From the NCBI GenBank assembly GCA_034509735.1, contig JACGWO010000001.1:16632854-16696853 (forward strand): a stretch of 64,000 nucleotides of DNA, written 5' to 3'. Under the pieces are notes generated by a model. The model saw only the letters and a list, made by a program, of their open reading frames with translations, made no database searches and was not told the origin of the DNA. Within the stretch, counting starts at the first letter, position 1; every line of letters starts with the position of its first letter. Positions 21,237 through 32,499 of this stretch are shown here, piece by piece. This DNA is from Sesamum alatum. Its lineage: Eukaryota > Streptophyta > Magnoliopsida > Lamiales > Pedaliaceae. The position numbers and the translations under genes were made by a program.

Positions 21237-23240
21237 ATGTCCACTGGTAGTAGAGATAGGGACCCCATAGAAGATGTATTGATTGATCTGTTGGAGCCTT
21301 CTGATGAGGGTGGTAATAATCCCACGCCTTCTGACTCTAGCTCCCACTACGGAGGTGAGAGTGAGGAGGAGGGAAACAACAAGGAGGAGGGGAACAGGAA
21401 ATGAACGGAAGACTCCTGGTTGTGACCGGAGCCGCCGCCTTCCGCATATATAGGTCTAGGCTGACCAAGCAGGAACTGATGGGGGTTAGGGAGAAGTATG
21501 GAATACCTGGTGATTTCGTGATCCAGGTTCCTACTCCTACAGCCCGCCCTGACTCACCCCCTACCGGCTTTCTGTGGTTTTATCTGCCCCAATTAGAAGA
21601 AAGCCTTCGATTTCCAATTCCTCCATTCTTCTGCGAGGTAGCCACACTTTGTAACATTTCTCTGAATCAGTTAGTGCCAAAATCTTTTAGTCTTTTGTCT
21701 GGGTTTTATATCCTGGTGAGAAATTTAGGAGAGGTCCCTTCTGCTGCCGAAGTTCATTCGTTCTTTATGCTGAAGAGAGCTGGTCCTGGTCTTTTTTACT
21801 TCACCTCCCGAGTCCTCTGTGAAGGATTGGAAAGGGACTAATTTTTTATCTCCTCTCCGCAGCCCTGGAGGTTTCCTCAGCCGTGGGTTGTGAACCTTCC
21901 TGACCAGTTAAAATACTCAGCCCGAATAGGCCTGCTGCTTTCCAGGCATTGCTTGAACGCTTGAATGCCTCCCCCTTTGATCCTCGCAAGATTGTACACC
22001 CTGCTATTCTTCACCAATTTGGCCTGAGCCCTATGGTGGCAAGCATGGATCCTGCTGCTGGTATTATGCTTTTTGCGGCCCGTATATATATTTTTTGTTG
22101 CTTGTTTTCTGCAAGAAATGATTAGAAAGAGGCATACTAATATACGTGTTTGTGTTTACCTGCTGGGTCCAGGAAGAATGTTTCAAAAACTTCTGCAAGA
22201 TAAGGCAGAGGCGGCTCCGGGTGCTGGTTCCTCTATATGGCGAGCCCGGATAAGAGTCCTCCTTCCACTCCAACAAGCTCGGCCTCCACTGGAGATCCAA
22301 AAAGAAAATGCTCTGCTGAGGCCATCCCAACCCCTAATAAGAATGATAAGGGTCTGCCAGGTCCTTTGGCACCACCTGCTCATCGCCCGACTCCACAACT
22401 AGGAACTCCCCGCCCTGCTGATGAGAGAGCGGTACGAAGGAAACTCTCCCCTGAGTGGACCCTGCAGGAAGACTACTCCTTGCTGCTGGATGAAGGGGAG
22501 CCTAGCCGGGCTGGTGAATTATTGAAGGGGATCAGGCCACCCCAGGACAAAACGTATGCAGACAACCTGCCCCGAGCTCAGGCCTTCGGCCTCTTCACTA
22601 CTCACCTTATTAAGGTAAGTGCCTGTACCAAACAAGTTAGTGCATGATGATTAATTGAACCAAAGGGATGTAACCTAATTGCTCTATTCTTGTCGTGTAG
22701 GCTTGTGTGCTGGGGGGCAGCTTGTTTAACTGGCTGGAGCAGGGAGGTCCTTTGTTCGAGGGCTGCCTCAAGCGGTGGAAGAGCTGGAGGAGGCTAATCG
22801 CAGGCTGTGGGAAGCGGTTTAGAAGAGGGATGATGCTCGCCAGGAGGATGCTGCCAGCCTGCACTATCTGCTGGAAGAGGTTACTTCTTTGCATATCCGT
22901 TTGGAGCAAGCGGCCCTGCAAGCTGAGAAGGAGAGGAAGAAGCTAATCCGCCGATACCCCAAAACCGAGGAAGGTCGAGATTTGCTGAAGGGTATTTGGC
23001 GGAGTCGCCTGGCTGAGTATACCAAGTCCCCATAGTTCCAGAGCCTGCTGGTGGATAAGGCTCTGAAGTACTACTACCACGGCTTCCAGACCTGCACTCA
23101 ATAATTTGTTGCGGTTGGCTATCCTCCAACCAGTGCTGACGCCTCCTTCCTGGACCAGAATATAGGCTTGGCCACAGCCAGTGCCAGAGGTCTCTGCTGC
23201 TGCAGCTAGTGAGGGAAGTGTGCCTCCCCCGGGCTGGTAA
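21237..23240 (+). pseudogene. Antisense gene (aORF) of element C
   Basis: From the ATG at 21237 it has an acidic leader, a stop near 21403, then the conserved domain open from 21401 to 21841 (YGIPGDFVIQVPTPTARP, FFCEVATLCNISLNQL, FSLLSGFYILVRNLGE). The middle block (22180-22615) is basic and proline-rich (LSPEWTLQEDYSLLLDEGEP). A GTAAGT donor at 22615 and an acceptor near 22700 bound the intron. The last block (22701-23200) is the coiled-coil part (LEEVTSLHI) with LLVDKALKYYYHGFQTC. It is the best-preserved of the four copies. Function is unknown. Confidence 0.7.
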
Positions 23241-24025
23241 CTGAATCTATTCCCCCTGTTGGAAGAACAATTGTAATTTTCTTTTTCTGCTGAATATTTC
23301 GTACCTCCTGCGTGAGGTATTGCAAGTGCCCGTCTGTGGGCTTTGAATATTTTTTTGCTTTTGCTGGCCCTTTTATGCCAAGAATCCTGCTTTTCTCCTT
23401 CCTTGCTTTTATAAGTATTTTTGCTTTCCTATCCAGCTTATTGTGTGCTTACTGCCATGCTTTTACTTTCCTGCATGTTAGTGTGAATGTTTTGCTGGTA
23501 TGGGCTTAATGTGCCTAGAAAATAAGGTGTTCACCTGCAGGTAAGTATTTGCACATTAGAGGCTTTTTGATCCTTGATAGTAAAAAATGAGATTCACTCA
23601 GCCTGCTTTGCAAGCAAAGGAGGTTTTGGCATAAACCAAATTGTCAGAAAGAGATGTTTCTCATCAAAACATACGCATAAATATAAGGGTGATATAACTT
23701 GCTAGGAGCTTCCCAACTTAAGTAGCAGAAACACATGTTGTAGCAAGGTCGCGGGCCTGAATGTTGGCCAAGGGCCTGTTTATGCGTGATCCCCCTGCTG
23801 ATGGAGCAGGTTGGTCAGTAGCCTTCTGTCGTTAGCAGGGCATGTGCTGGCTTGCCTTCGTGGCCTTTTATTGGCAGCCTTATCCAGCAGGAGCGGGGCA
23901 AAACCTGCTGCAGTAAGCAGTAAGTGAATGCTAGAAAACAGTAAATAGGGGATAGTCCAAGCAATAAGTGAACATGTACGCGCTCATTAATACTTCGGGT
24001 CTAGAAGAATGAGCAAGTATGTGCC
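23241..24025. other. Element C spacer
   Basis: Non-coding; aligns with 4620-5526 in element A. No gene recognised. Confidence 0.45.
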
Positions 24026-24330
24026 ATTTATGGGGCGACTTATTAGGGCTTTCGCAGCCAGGAGAGGTGCGCCAGCAGGGCAGCCTATCAGGGCTCAAGG
24101 CTAACAAAAGCGTACCAGCAGGGCGGCTTATCAGGGCTCGAAGCCAGCAAGAGTGCGCTAGCAGGGCGACTTATCAGGGCAGGAAGCCAGCAAGAATGCG
24201 CCAGCAGGGCGGCTTATCAGGGCTTGAAGCCAATAAGAGTGCGCCAGCAGGGCGGCTTATCAGGGCTCGAAGCCAGCAAGAGTGCACCAGCGGGGCGGCT
24301 TATCAGGGCTCTAAGCCAGTAAGGTAATTA
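24026..24330. repeat. 43-bp minisatellite in element C
   Basis: Six to seven tandem units of about 43 bases built on 'cagcagggcggcttatcagg' followed by 'gctcgaagccagcaagagtg'. Units differ by one to a few bases. The same unit is more decayed in A and B. Because 43 is not a multiple of three, the open frame across it has no fixed repeat peptide and is not taken as a gene. Confidence 0.85.
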
Positions 24331-24599
24331 ACCTGTTTGACAAAATAGAGTATAGCAAAGGAGCAAGACTTGCTCTTTTATTCACGTAGTAAGTGCCGAT
24401 CAAGTAGGCAGTAAAGTAATGACCATAAAGTAGGGTGTTCAGGAGTAAAACTTTTCGAGGTTATATGCATTCCAAGGTCGGGAGAGCTTTCTGTCGTTAA
24501 CATCTTGCAGCTCGTAAGCTTCGAATTTGATTATCTGGCTCACTTTGTAGGGCCTTCCTAGTTGGGAGCCAGTTTTCCTACTGGTTTAAAGGCATTGAC

Positions 24600-25435
24600 T
24601 CGTCTTAGCACAAGGTCTCCCACCTAGAATTCTCTCATCTTCACCTTTCTATTGTAGGCATTGATCACTTTTTGTTTGTATCTTTCCATGCAAGTTCGAG
24701 TATCCTCTTGAATTTCGTCAACGAGGTCTAGGTTGGTACGCAACAGGGCATCATTGCTTTCCTGCTTGAAGTGTTGTATCCTAAAGGATTCCAAACTCGC
24801 TTCAGCAGGGATTACAGCCGCTGAGCCGTACACCATGTTGAAGGGAGTCTCTCCTGTAGTGGATCTGGGAGTAGTCCTGTAAGACCATAGTTACACTGGG
24901 CAGGGCGTCTACCCACTACCCTCCTGCTTGCTCTAGCCTGGTTTTGATACCTTAAACCAAGATCCTGTTTGTAACTTCTACCTGCCCATTAGCTTGGGGG
25001 TAGGCTACGTAGTTAAGTTAAGCGTTGTTGGATGCCCAGGTCGGCACACCAGTCCTGAATTCTCCAGCCCTGAAACTGACGACCATTACCAGAAATAAGA
25101 ACACGAGGTAAGCTATACCAGCATATAATGATTTTCCATAGGAATTTGATCACTTCGTCCCCTGTGATTTTGACAACGGTTTCTGCTTCCACCCACTTAC
25201 TGAAAGAGTCCACTGCTACTAGTAGGAATTTACGTTGTCCTTGTGCAATTCGGAAATGACCTACTATATCCATCCCCCATTTGGAGAATGGGTAGGGTGC
25301 TGAGAGTGCTTTGAAGGGCTCAGCTGGCACATGAATGAGTGGGGCGTGCTTTTGGCACTGCTCGCACATTCTTACCTAGTTGATTGCATCTTTTCTTAGA
25401 GTGGGCCAGAAATATCCGGCTCTAAAAAATTTTCC
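24600..25435 (-). pseudogene. Integrase of element C
   Basis: Minus strand: CEQCQKHAPLIHVPAEP (zinc-binding), MDIVGHFRIAQGQRKFLLVA, FSKWVEAETV, then VLISGNGRQFQGW, where the second catalytic aspartate (ISDNG in element A) is G. After a frame break, the C-terminal part begins MVYGSAAVIPAEASL (24836-24624). The enzyme would be inactive. Best homologue in the window is 6110-7011. Confidence 0.8.
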
Positions 25436-26266
25436 TGCAAGGGCCATGCCACCTATATGGGACCCACAGGCTCCTTCATGAATCTCCCGGAGCACGGTTC
25501 TGCCTTCCTCAGCTGACAAGTATCGGAGGTAGGGCTGGGACAAGCTTTGTTTGTAGAGGATTCCTCCCAGCAAGGTAAACCTAGCTGCCTGGCTTCTCAA
25601 GCGGGCTACTTCGTTTTCGTCGGCAGGAAGAATTCCATCCTGCAGGTAATCGAGGAGAGGTTTCCTCCAATCTGTGCTAATCTGCAAGATGTGTACGTTA
25701 GTATCGGGGGTAACCTTAGCAAGGGTCCTTACTGTAATAGTACGAGTGTTGCAGTCGGACAGAGAGCTAGCCAGTCGGGCAAGATAATCGGCCTTGGTGT
25801 TTTTAGTGCGAGGGATCTGCTGAAGCTTGAAGCTTTTCATCCTGCTCTTGAGATTGCTTATTTCCTGGAGGTATTCTTTCATGTGGTCCTCCTTGACATC
25901 GTAGGTACCTCCTACCTGATTGGTTACCAGTTGGGAATCGGAGTAGGCGATTCCGTTCCTTGCTCCTGCATCCAGTGTCATCTTGATACTTGCTACGAGG
26001 GCTTCATACTCGGCCTCATTGTTCGAGGCTTTGAAGTCAAACCTTAAGGTGAATTCTATCTCATCTCCTTCTGGGCTAGTCAGCACAATACCTGATCCGC
26101 TGCCCGTGTAGATGGAGGAGCCATCCACATGGAGTAGCCATGTTTCTTCCTCTTCTTCAGTCGGCATTATTTCAGTCATGAAATCAGCAAGGGCCTGGGC
26201 TTTGATGGCCATTCTAGGTTGGTAGGAAATATCATACTCGCTGAGCTCAACAACCCATTTGATCAT
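25376..26266 (-). CDS. Second (archaeal-type) RNase H and linker, element C
   Basis: An uninterrupted stretch of 296 residues. Motifs: KAQALADFMTE, HVDGSSIYTGSGSGIVL (first catalytic D), NNEAEYEALVASI (catalytic E), YSDSQLVTNQVGGTYD (catalytic D), QIPRTKNTKADYLARLASS. This is the extra RNase H typical of the Tat branch, here with its acidic residues intact. The remainder runs into the zinc-binding region of integrase (LREIHEGACGSHIGG). It is part of a polyprotein that is broken elsewhere, so the listed start is only the first Met of the open stretch. Confidence 0.75.
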   Translation of the reverse strand: MIKWVVELSEYDISYQPRMAIKAQALADFMTEIMPTEEEEETWLLHVDGSSIYTGSGSGIVLTSPEGDEIEFTLRFDFKASNNEAEYEALVASIKMTLDAGARNGIAYSDSQLVTNQVGGTYDVKEDHMKEYLQEISNLKSRMKSFKLQQIPRTKNTKADYLARLASSLSDCNTRTITVRTLAKVTPDTNVHILQISTDWRKPLLDYLQDGILPADENEVARLRSQAARFTLLGGILYKQSLSQPYLRYLSAEEGRTVLREIHEGACGSHIGGMALAGKFFRAGYFWPTLRKDAIN

Positions 26267-27700
26267 CTTGCCAGAAGTCTCAGCTTTCCCCAGTGTAGTT
26301 CGCAGGGGGTGTTAGAGCTCACAGTTACGGAATGAGATAGAAAGTAAGGACGTACTTTTCTAGTAGTTGTTAGTAGGGCAAATGCCAGTTTTTCTACCTC
26401 CGGGTAGCGCTGTTCAACGCCATGTAGTACCTTACTGACGAAGCATATAGGCTTCTGTACTCCGTCCTCCTCCCTTATGAGCACGGAGCTCATAGCGTAC
26501 TGCCCTGCAGCAAGGTATAAGTACAATGTCTCCCCTGGTGAGGGTTTGGTAAGTAGAGGTAGCTTGGCAAGGTACGTCTTCAGATCCAGGAAGGCTTGCT
26601 GACAAACTTCGCCCCATGCAAAGTCTTTAACCTTCCTTAGAGCTCTGAAGAAAGGAAGGTTGCGCTCATCAGAGCGAGATATGAACCTGCTGAGGGCAGC
26701 AATGTGGCCTGCAAGTTTCTATACTTCATTGGGGTTGGCAGGAGATGTCATCTTTTGGATTGCTCGTATCTTATCTGGGTTGACCTCAATGCCCTTCTCT
26801 GTCACCATGTAGTCGAGGAATCGACCACTTCGAACACCGAATGCGCATTTGGCCGAGTTCAGCTTCATGTGATATTTCCTGAGAATGCTTAAGGTTTCAG
26901 CAAGATCTGTGATGTGCTCATCAGCCTGCCGACTTATCACCTTCATGTCGTCCACGTACACCTCCATATTGCGTCCGAGTTGCTCTCGAAACATGCGGTC
27001 CACCAAGCACTGGTATGTGGCACCTGCATTTTTCAGCCCAAAGGGCATGACAATATAACAATATGTTCCCCCTGACGTGATGAAGCTTACACGCTTTTGG
27101 TCATCGGGGTTAAGTATAATCTGGTGGTAACCCTACGAGGCATCCATTAGACTTGCAAGTTCATGACCAGAGGTGGAATACACCAACTGGTCTATACGAG
27201 GTAAGGGATAGAAATCCTTAGGACATGCTTTATTCATGTCATGAAAAACAATGCACATGCGCCATTTATTACTTGGCTTGGGGACAAGCACCACATAGGA
27301 TAACCATTGGTGGAACTGAATCTCTTTGATGTGCCTTGCATCAAGGAGCTTGCTTACCTCCTCCTGTATGATTTTGACCTTCTCAGGACGGAAATGTCTT
27401 TTCTTCTGCTTCACAGGGGGGAAAGTTGGATCCAAGTTCAGGCTATGTATTGCAATATTGGGATCAATACCCACTAGGTCCCGGGCTGTCCAGACGAAAA
27501 CATCTATATTTTCCTGCAGGAAAGTGGTTAGCTGCCCTGCCACCTCAGGGCTTAGCTGGGATTCGATCCTGGTGGTTTTGTCAAGGTCTCCAGGTACTAG
27601 CTGAATGCTCAACAACTCCTCGGCGGGTTGGACTCAAGAGCGAATCTCGTTTCCTTGCTCATCATGTTGCATAGGTCTTTTCTCTTTTTCCCTGCTAGGC
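26263..27700 (-). pseudogene. Reverse transcriptase and RNase H of element C
   Basis: Minus strand from 27615: SLNLDPTFPPVKQKKRHF, HIKEIQFHQWLSYVVLVPKPSNKWRMC, DFYPLPRIDQLV; then from 27048 MPFGLKNAGATYQ and MEVYVDDMKVISRQADEHI, with an intact YVDD. Then the ordinary RNase H region YLYLAAGQYAMSSVLIRE, EKLAFALLTTTRKVRPYFLSH (26526-26263). Frame breaks occur near 27050-27130 and 26530-26720. Apart from these the domain order is complete. Confidence 0.8.
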
Positions 27701-27793
27701 TGGGGAAGATCTATCTCCATGTCCTTCCTTGTACCTCCTTTCACGGATTCGACGTAGCATTTTCGGTAGTGTACTGGTCACCGGTGACTTCTC

Positions 27794-28324
27794 TTACTCA
27801 TCTCCGATAGGGAATTTCAGCTTCATGTCATAGGTGGGGACAACAGCTTGGAAGGCGTTCAGAGTAGGGCGCCCTAGAATGACGTTGTAAGCTGAGGGCA
27901 TGTCGACTATGAGGAAGCGGATCATTTTGGTCCTTGGGTTAGGCTCTACCCCTAAGGATAGGGGGAGCAGGATCTGTCCTAGGGGATGCACAACTTCCCC
28001 TGCAAAGCCATATGGCAAAGTGTCTACCGGCTCCAGCGGGATATCACCAAGCTCCATCTGTCGGTAGACCTCGTAAAAGAGGATATCTGTAGAACTGCCA
28101 GAATCCACAAATATGCATTGAACAGTGTAGTTAGCAAGAGTAGCATAAATAACAAGTGCATCGTTATGAGTTAAATGAACTCTCTGTATGTCAGTAGGTC
28201 CAAAATGGATAATAGGATCCCCTGTTGGTGATTTATGGTCAAGCTCCATCACTGCTCTGGCAGTGCAGGCATGGGCACACCGGGCTCTGCTGGAGTCCCC
28301 ATCAGTAGGCCCTCCTACAATCAT
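27794..28324 (-). pseudogene. Protease of element C
   Basis: A 176-residue open stretch: ALVIYATLANYTVQCIFVDSGSS (retropepsin active-site DSG), [60 protein letters not shown]. This is the cleanest protease copy of the three elements. It is listed as pseudogene only because the surrounding polyprotein is frameshifted. Confidence 0.75.
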
Positions 28325-28477
28325 GTGAATTACCCCCTTGGCAGGGGTGTTTTTCGGGCTTTGTTCCTCAGTCGGGAATTTTTCCCTTCTGTGTTCCCTT
28401 TTGGGAGGATCAACAACATGCTCCTCGTTGCTGCGAGAGCTGCGATGATGGGAGCGTTCTTCCTTATGTTTGCGACA

Positions 28478-29640
28478 TCAATCCTTGTTGACATAGTCCT
28501 TTTGGTAACCATCTTGGATGAGCCGTTCTATTTCCTGTCTTAGCTGCTGGCACCTGTTTGTGTCGTCTCCGTATTCCCTGTGGTACCTACAGAAATATTT
28601 TGACTTAGGCTGCTGAGGGCCCTCCTCAGAGCCTTTGGGCCATTGTAAGGCAGGATGGTGATCTATGACCATCAACATCCGTGTCGGGTTGGTGATCAGC
28701 GGGGTTAAGTGCTCATTCCTTGGGTCGAGGGGCATGAATCGCCCCTCGGGGTTCTCCTCTGCTCCGTCGGACGCAGGAGGAATCCCCTTCATTCTTCTGG
28801 TCCTTACTATCCCACTTCCTGACCAGCCAAGCATCCTCAAGGTTCATGTACTTCTCTGCACGAGTTAGCACTTCATGAAAGCTGGCTACAGGTTTCTTTG
28901 CCAAGGATTCGAAAAGTGGTCCTACGCGGATGCCTTGGGTGAGTGCAATGATCAACACCTCTGGGTGGCCTGTAGGGACATCTAGGACAGCATTTTTGAA
29001 ACGTTGTACATAGGCTCTTAGCGTCTCATTTTCCTCCTGCTTGACTCTGAAAAGGCTAATAATCAAATTTCGATATTTCTTGCTTCTAGCAAACTGATGT
29101 AGGAAAATGAAGCTGAATTCTGCAAAAGATCTAACTGATCCAGCTGGAAGCTGGTGGAACCATTATTGGGCAGAATCGGTTAGTGTAGTAATAAAAATAT
29201 AACTTTAATACCATCGATATACCTGTGCAGCAGGGCTGCATTTTCAAACTTACACATGTGCTCAGCCGTATCAGTAGTGCCATTGTAGGCAGGTAGATGG
29301 GAAGGTGTTCGAAAGTGAGTAGGGAGCTCTTTCGCCATAATGTCCTCGCTGAAAGGAATGCCACAAACTGCTGGCAAAGTGTCTTTGGTTACCTGTTGAC
29401 GAAGCTCGACCATCTCCTTCCTGAGGGATTGCCAAATTTCAGGAGGCTGGAAAGGGGCTACCTCCTTGTTGGCGGAGCCAGTAGGGAGAGATCTGTCTCG
29501 CTGTTGTCCAGCAAGAACCTGCTCATCAATCGGTTGACTTCCTAGAGTTCCTCCTCGCTCCTGCTGGGAAAAGGGTCCTGTGCCACTTACTTGGGAGCCA
29601 CGGTAAGCCGAGTGAATGGTCTCCAATATAAACTAGCGGA
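28478..29640 (-). pseudogene. gag of element C
   Basis: Minus strand: METIHSAYRGSQVSG with Q/P-rich segment and PFQPPEIWQSLRKEMVELRQQV (29626-29400), then FSEDIMAKELPTHFRTPSHLPAYNG and the capsid-like part LFRVKQEENETLRAYVQRFKNAV, GIRVGPLFESLAKKP, EVLTRAEKYMNLE (29066-28850), and a C-terminal CRYHREYGDDTNRC segment near 28580. Three frames are used, so at least two frameshifts are present. Matches the retrotransposon gag family. Confidence 0.75.
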
Positions 29641-29992
29641 GGTGCTCGTACGAGCGAATCCAGGATGGTAGGGACAACAACGGGGTTGGACACCGGGGTT
29701 GGAGGGTCCCCACTTGGGGCAGTATTCGTATCAGTTGGATCAGGGAAGGCAACAACTGGAGCAGGGAAGGTGCCAGCTGGAGCAGAAAAAGCCGCAGCTA
29801 GAGTGGGACAGTCGACAATTAGAACTGGGAGACCCTCAGCTGGAGCAGGGTCACTAGCTGGAGCTGGACCGCTGGCAGCGCTCCTCATAGGTTTAGAAGA
29901 TAGGATGGCAGATCCTACTGCAATAGGGAGAGAAACATCTCCCGAGAAAGATCCAACATTGTCTGAATCGGCTATTTCTCACGTCACAAGTG
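29641..29992 (-). other. Element C leader between PBS and gag
   Basis: Low-complexity Ala/Pro-coding region on the minus strand with repeated 'gcagggaaggt'/'gctggagcagg' words. It could encode the N-terminus of gag; no separate gene is claimed. Confidence 0.4.
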
Positions 29993-30011
29993 TTCCCACA
30001 GACAACGCCAA
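29993..30011 (-). promoter_or_regulatory. Primer binding site of element C
   Basis: Minus strand TTGGCGTTGTCTGTGGGAA, immediately next to the LTR. It resembles the site of element A and the tRNA-Asp complement TGGCGCCGT with two changes. Confidence 0.6.
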
Positions 30012-30759
30012 TGATGCATACTGGAGTCCAGCAACACCACAAAATATAGAGGGGTCTTCTTAAAAGTCCCAAGATTGTAGGGGAGACTAACATGTAGAGA
30101 GAGGTTAGCACTCTTATGCTTAAGTCAGTAATGTTCGACTTAAATAAAATAAAAGAACACTTGAAGAAAATGAGAATAATGGTAAAGTAATTTGTTGTGT
30201 GATGATATGTTGAAATATAGAGAGACTTTCATGTGCAAAATAAGGTAAATGTTACTTGAGAGTCGCCAAAATGCACGATGTTGAGTTGTGAGATTATCCT
30301 TGTTATCTGCACAATATGCTTGTTGAGTGCCGTATACCATGAGAAAGCCTGAAGAGTCATTTTCCTAACCCAACAAACCACGCACGAATCGGAGTTGAAT
30401 TGGTGAAGATATATCCGTTTACGTTGACCTTGCCACATTTACCAGATTTTTTGGGAAGGCAGTTACTAGCTGAGAAACATTCGGATTCTGGCCAATCTAC
30501 TAGGAATCTGGACGAGATCTTTCAACATGACGTGGATTTAGGTGTTGCTAGTTGTACAACGTGGAATCCTAGCTATTCGATGACTAGGCTTGCTGTATGA
30601 GCCTTTTCCGTGAGCCGGCCAGATTAGTGTCTAAAACTGGGCTTATGTATGAAAAACATTACCGTTCTGGGCCTGAGGCCTTGGCCTGCTGGATTGCCCG
30701 GCTTGGAGGTCTACTCCTAGCTCTTGGGCTAGCCCGGTGGATTTGAGGGGGCATCATCA
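30012..30759 (-). repeat. 5' LTR of element C
   Basis: Starts TGATGCATACTGGAGTCC and ends TTTGAGGGGGCATCATCA. Followed by the TSD copy AAGTA. Length 748 bases, with homology to the A and B LTRs along its length. Confidence 0.9.
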
Positions 30760-30825
30760 AAGTAGAGTAGTGCATAATAATAATGGTGAATGGGAATGTT
30801 TAACCTGATTGGTTTGATTTATCTA

Positions 30826-31575
30826 GTAGACGTGCATGTTGGGAGGCAGCCAGTTCAGCTGGCTGGAGCAGGGAGGTCCCTTATTCGAGGGCGCCCTTAA
30901 AAGAGTGGAGGAGTTGGAGGAGTCCAACCGCAGGCTAAGGGAGGCCATCAATAAAAGGGATGAGATGCATCAGGAGGATGCCTCCAGTCTTCGCCATTTG
31001 CGGGAAAAGGTCACTGTCCTGCATGTTTGCTTGGAGCAGACAATCCTTCAGGCTGAGACGGAAAGAAAGAGCTGATCCGCCAGTACCCTGAGACCAAGGA
31101 GGGTGGAGATATGTTGGAGGGAGTATAGTGGAATCGCCTGGCTGGATATATCAAGACCCTTGAGTTTCAGAGCCTGCTGGTGGATAAGGCTTTGAAATAC
31201 TACTACCACGGGTTCTAGACTTCTGTTCAACAATTTGTTGCAGCTAATTCTCCTCCTGCATGTGCCGATGCCTCCTTCTTGGATGAGAAAGCTGGCCTGG
31301 CCACGGCCCCTGACACGGACGATGATGGACCTGCTCCAGTGCAAGCGGTACCTCCTGCTGAGGATGACCCTATGTCTCTGGACCTGACTGGCCAAGTGGC
31401 GGAGGATGCAACCCCCTTAGATCAGAGCCTCATGCAGCAGGTGAAGGAAATGTGCCTCCTCCCGCTGGTAAATGAAACATGTTCCCCCCTATCTGCAAGA
31501 AAAACAAATTTTAACCCTGTTGGATATTTGCTACCTCCTGCGCGAGATTTTAAAGTGCCCGGCTATGGGCTTTGA
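30826..31575 (+). pseudogene. Antisense gene of element B, last part
   Basis: Continues the gene interrupted by element C. It resumes in the intron ('tagtgcataataataatgg', 'acctgattgg') and enters the coiled-coil block at about 30836 (GGSQFSWLEQGGPLFEGALKRVEELEESNRRLREAI). One frame break lies near 31075. The end (31279-31480) is an acidic tail with PAEDDPMSLDL and a conserved MQQVKEMCLLPLVNET. Confidence 0.65.
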
Positions 31576-32079
31576 ATATTTTTTTGTTTGGCTGTTGGCA
31601 TATGAATGCCTTGAATTCTATCTTCTCCTCTCCCCCATTTCTATGAATGGTTATAATATGATATCTGCTTCTGCCTTTTCCTGGAAAAATGCTTGTTGTT
31701 ATCATGGATGAATATGCTTGCTACCTTGTTCTTTCCTGTCGGCCAGTGTCCCTTTTATGTATAGTACATCTTCCTAGAGGTATCCCCTTGCTGATCGAGT
31801 AGGTTGGTCAGCATCCTGCTGCCATCAGCGGGGAAGGTGGTCCTAACCCTTGTCTAACTTTAGGACTTCTGGTGGACATCGTGCTCTCTTTGTCCAACAA
31901 GAACCTAGCAAGACCTATTGCAATAGGCAATTAGCAAGTGCTAGAGATAGAAAATAGAAAGATAATCCAAGTATCTAGGAAGTATAGACGTGTTATTACA
32001 TATGAGCTGTTATAGCTAAATGAGTATGCCTATTGAAGGCAAATTTATTAAGGCTTTTAGCCTGCAGAGTGAGCCAAGA
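31576..32079. other. Element B spacer
   Basis: Non-coding spacer corresponding to 4620-5526 in element A. Nothing else recognised. Confidence 0.4.
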
Positions 32080-32360
32080 CGTCCCCTTTAGGGGCAACTT
32101 ATTAGGGCTCCTTAAGTCAGTAAGAGTGCACCAACATGATGGCTTATCAGATTTCGAAGCCAGTAGAAGTGTGCCAGCAAGGGCGGCTTATCAGGGCTCG
32201 AAGCTAATAGGAGTGCGATAGCAGGGCGGCATATTATGAGTGTGGCCATATATGAGTGTGCGCGAGCAAGGGCCGCTTATGAGATGCGTGCGCCAACAAG
32301 GGAGACTTATTGACTGTGTGCGCTAGCAAGGCAGCTTATGTGGTTTAGGAGCCAACAAGG
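32080..32360. repeat. Degenerate 43-bp minisatellite in element B
   Basis: Words 'ggcggcttatcagggctcga', 'agtgcgatagcagggcgg' and relatives recur at about 43-base spacing. More decayed than in C, and like A it has shortened units on the right. Confidence 0.65.
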
Positions 32361-32499
32361 TGATCGACCTGTTGATAATGCATAGTATAGCAAGGGAGCC
32401 GGAACTGCTCTTTATTTAAGTAGTAAATGTTGATTGAGCAGGCAATACAATAATAAGTATAGAGTAGGTTGTTTAGGAATAAAACTTCATGAGGTTGTA

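Larger units (their letters stand above)
20578..30759 (-). mobile_element. Element C: Tat-type gypsy element nested in element B
   Basis: Inserted into the last intron of element B's antisense gene. The 5-bp direct repeat AAGTA flanks it exactly (20573-20577 and 30760-30764). It has a normal 5' LTR (30012-30759) and a 65-base deletion derivative of the 3' LTR (20578-20642). It carries the same gene set as element A, generally better preserved: the reverse transcriptase YVDD and protease DSGSS motifs are intact. Integrase has a catalytic substitution and most frames have at least one break. Confidence 0.9.

Noticed and set aside
24019..24327. Open frame across the 43-bp repeats, or a CRISPR-like array
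   Set aside because: The repeat period is not a multiple of three and units are contiguous without spacers, so it is a minisatellite, neither a protein repeat nor a CRISPR.
25547..26047. A 166-codon plus-strand open frame
   Set aside because: It lies exactly opposite the second RNase H of element C, has no domain of its own and is a shadow of the minus-strand coding sequence.
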